From: an uncultured Saprospiraceae bacterium
GTDB lineage: Bacteria > Bacteroidota > Bacteroidia > Chitinophagales > Saprospiraceae
Assembly (NCBI GenBank): GCA_937961455.1
Contig: CALGNN010000120.1
Location: forward strand, 1 to 34,900
Length of the DNA stretch: 34,900 bases
Reading direction: 5' to 3'
The notes under the pieces are model-generated. The model did not search any database, was not told the DNA's origin, and saw nothing but the letters and a program-made list of their open reading frames with translations. Positions 34,483 to 34,900 of the stretch are shown one piece after another; the stretch's first letter is position 1, and each line of letters starts with the position of its first letter. A program made the position numbers and the translations under genes.

Positions 34483-34900
34483 TTGTTGTTTTTAATTCCA
34501 TATACCGGATGAATATAAGAATAGTAGCGATGAACGAGCTATTAATTTTCTCTAACAAGCTTTCATTTATTCCATAAATTCGATTAGTTCTTTCATTTCA
34601 ATTCATTACCACTAAGGGATGAAGATTCCCTGTTAATCTCAAAGTAGGAGAGATGTGTTGTGGATTCCTATTGTTACTTGTTGTTGCATTGATCTATTTT
34701 TAGTTTGTATTTTTTTTTAAGAAAAATAGTTATTTATTTTTTTTGTTTTAATCTACAGACTATTATAAATGTTACTACCTTAAACTGATATTTGCTAGCA
34801 GTTGGGTTTAAAGTTCTTGACTTTTGTTTAAGTGAGCTAGGTGGATATTGATTATTCACCTTCAAAACAAAATGTCTTTGAGTTCATTTGTTTACAACAT
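34483..34900. other. Intergenic region at the window end without a recognised gene
   Basis: These 418 bases upstream of the Crp/Fnr gene contain long A/T runs (about 34706-34750) and stops in all frames. No coding frame, repeat, tRNA or clear terminator is visible. The regulator's own promoter should lie at the 5' side of this stretch on the minus strand. Confidence 0.4.

Noticed and set aside
1-34900. CRISPR array, tRNA, rRNA, insertion sequence or phage module
   Set aside because: No regularly spaced repeats, tRNA-like cloverleaf, rRNA sequence, transposase/integrase motif or phage structural gene was seen on either strand.

Overview
The window is AT-rich (about one third G+C by eye) and almost all genes lie on the minus strand. 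The evidence points to a free-living, polysaccharide-degrading Bacteroidota, probably marine or aquatic and close to Flavobacteriia or Saprospiria. That evidence is signal peptides ending in AQ, lipoproteins, C-terminal type IX secretion (T9SS) sorting domains on three products, many AraC-type regulators, and few Shine-Dalgarno sequences. No rRNA, tRNA, CRISPR array, insertion sequence or phage gene was seen.

Layout. 1-2219: the N-terminus of a regulator cut by the window edge, a small outer-membrane barrel, an exported VOC-fold protein and an AraC regulator. 2261-5882: a secreted PL6 polysaccharide lyase with a T9SS tail, a DUF2200 protein, a TIM-barrel lipoprotein and a four-helix membrane protein. 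6046-9844: a secreted esterase, then on the plus strand the remains of a histidine kinase and an intact membrane histidine kinase. 10032-10745: an outer-membrane barrel. 10975-15616: a tight three-gene operon encoding a KduD-type reductase, a sodium/solute symporter and a heparinase II/III-fold lyase without a signal peptide. With the PL6 enzyme this reads as an alginate (or related uronan) system: PL6 cuts outside the cell, the symporter imports oligomers, the cytoplasmic lyase makes monomers and the reductase converts the unsaturated uronate. 15697-19271: a serine hydrolase lipoprotein, an APH(6)-like kinase, and an ECF sigma factor with a membrane partner. 19417-26564: hydrolases, an intradiol-dioxygenase-like lipoprotein and small fold proteins. 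26695-30991: a protein with two peptidoglycan-binding-like repeats, then an FAD amine oxidase paired with a nitrobindin-like haem-binding barrel protein. 31395-34482: a lamin-tail-domain T9SS protein, a DUF4174 protein, a quinone-oxidoreductase-type dehydrogenase and a Crp/Fnr regulator.

The most unusual feature is the number of broken genes. An AraC regulator carries one in-frame TAA. A T9SS esterase carries one in-frame TGA, directly followed by ATG. An unrecognised gene has a one-base frameshift in a homopolymer. A histidine kinase has lost its middle. The first three lie within about 6.6 kb and each needs only one base change to be repaired. They therefore indicate recent decay, an unpolished assembly, or (less likely) recoding. 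The second point of interest is the amine oxidase/haem-barrel pair, which has a textbook intrinsic terminator between its two genes and a possible 52-residue small gene ahead of it.
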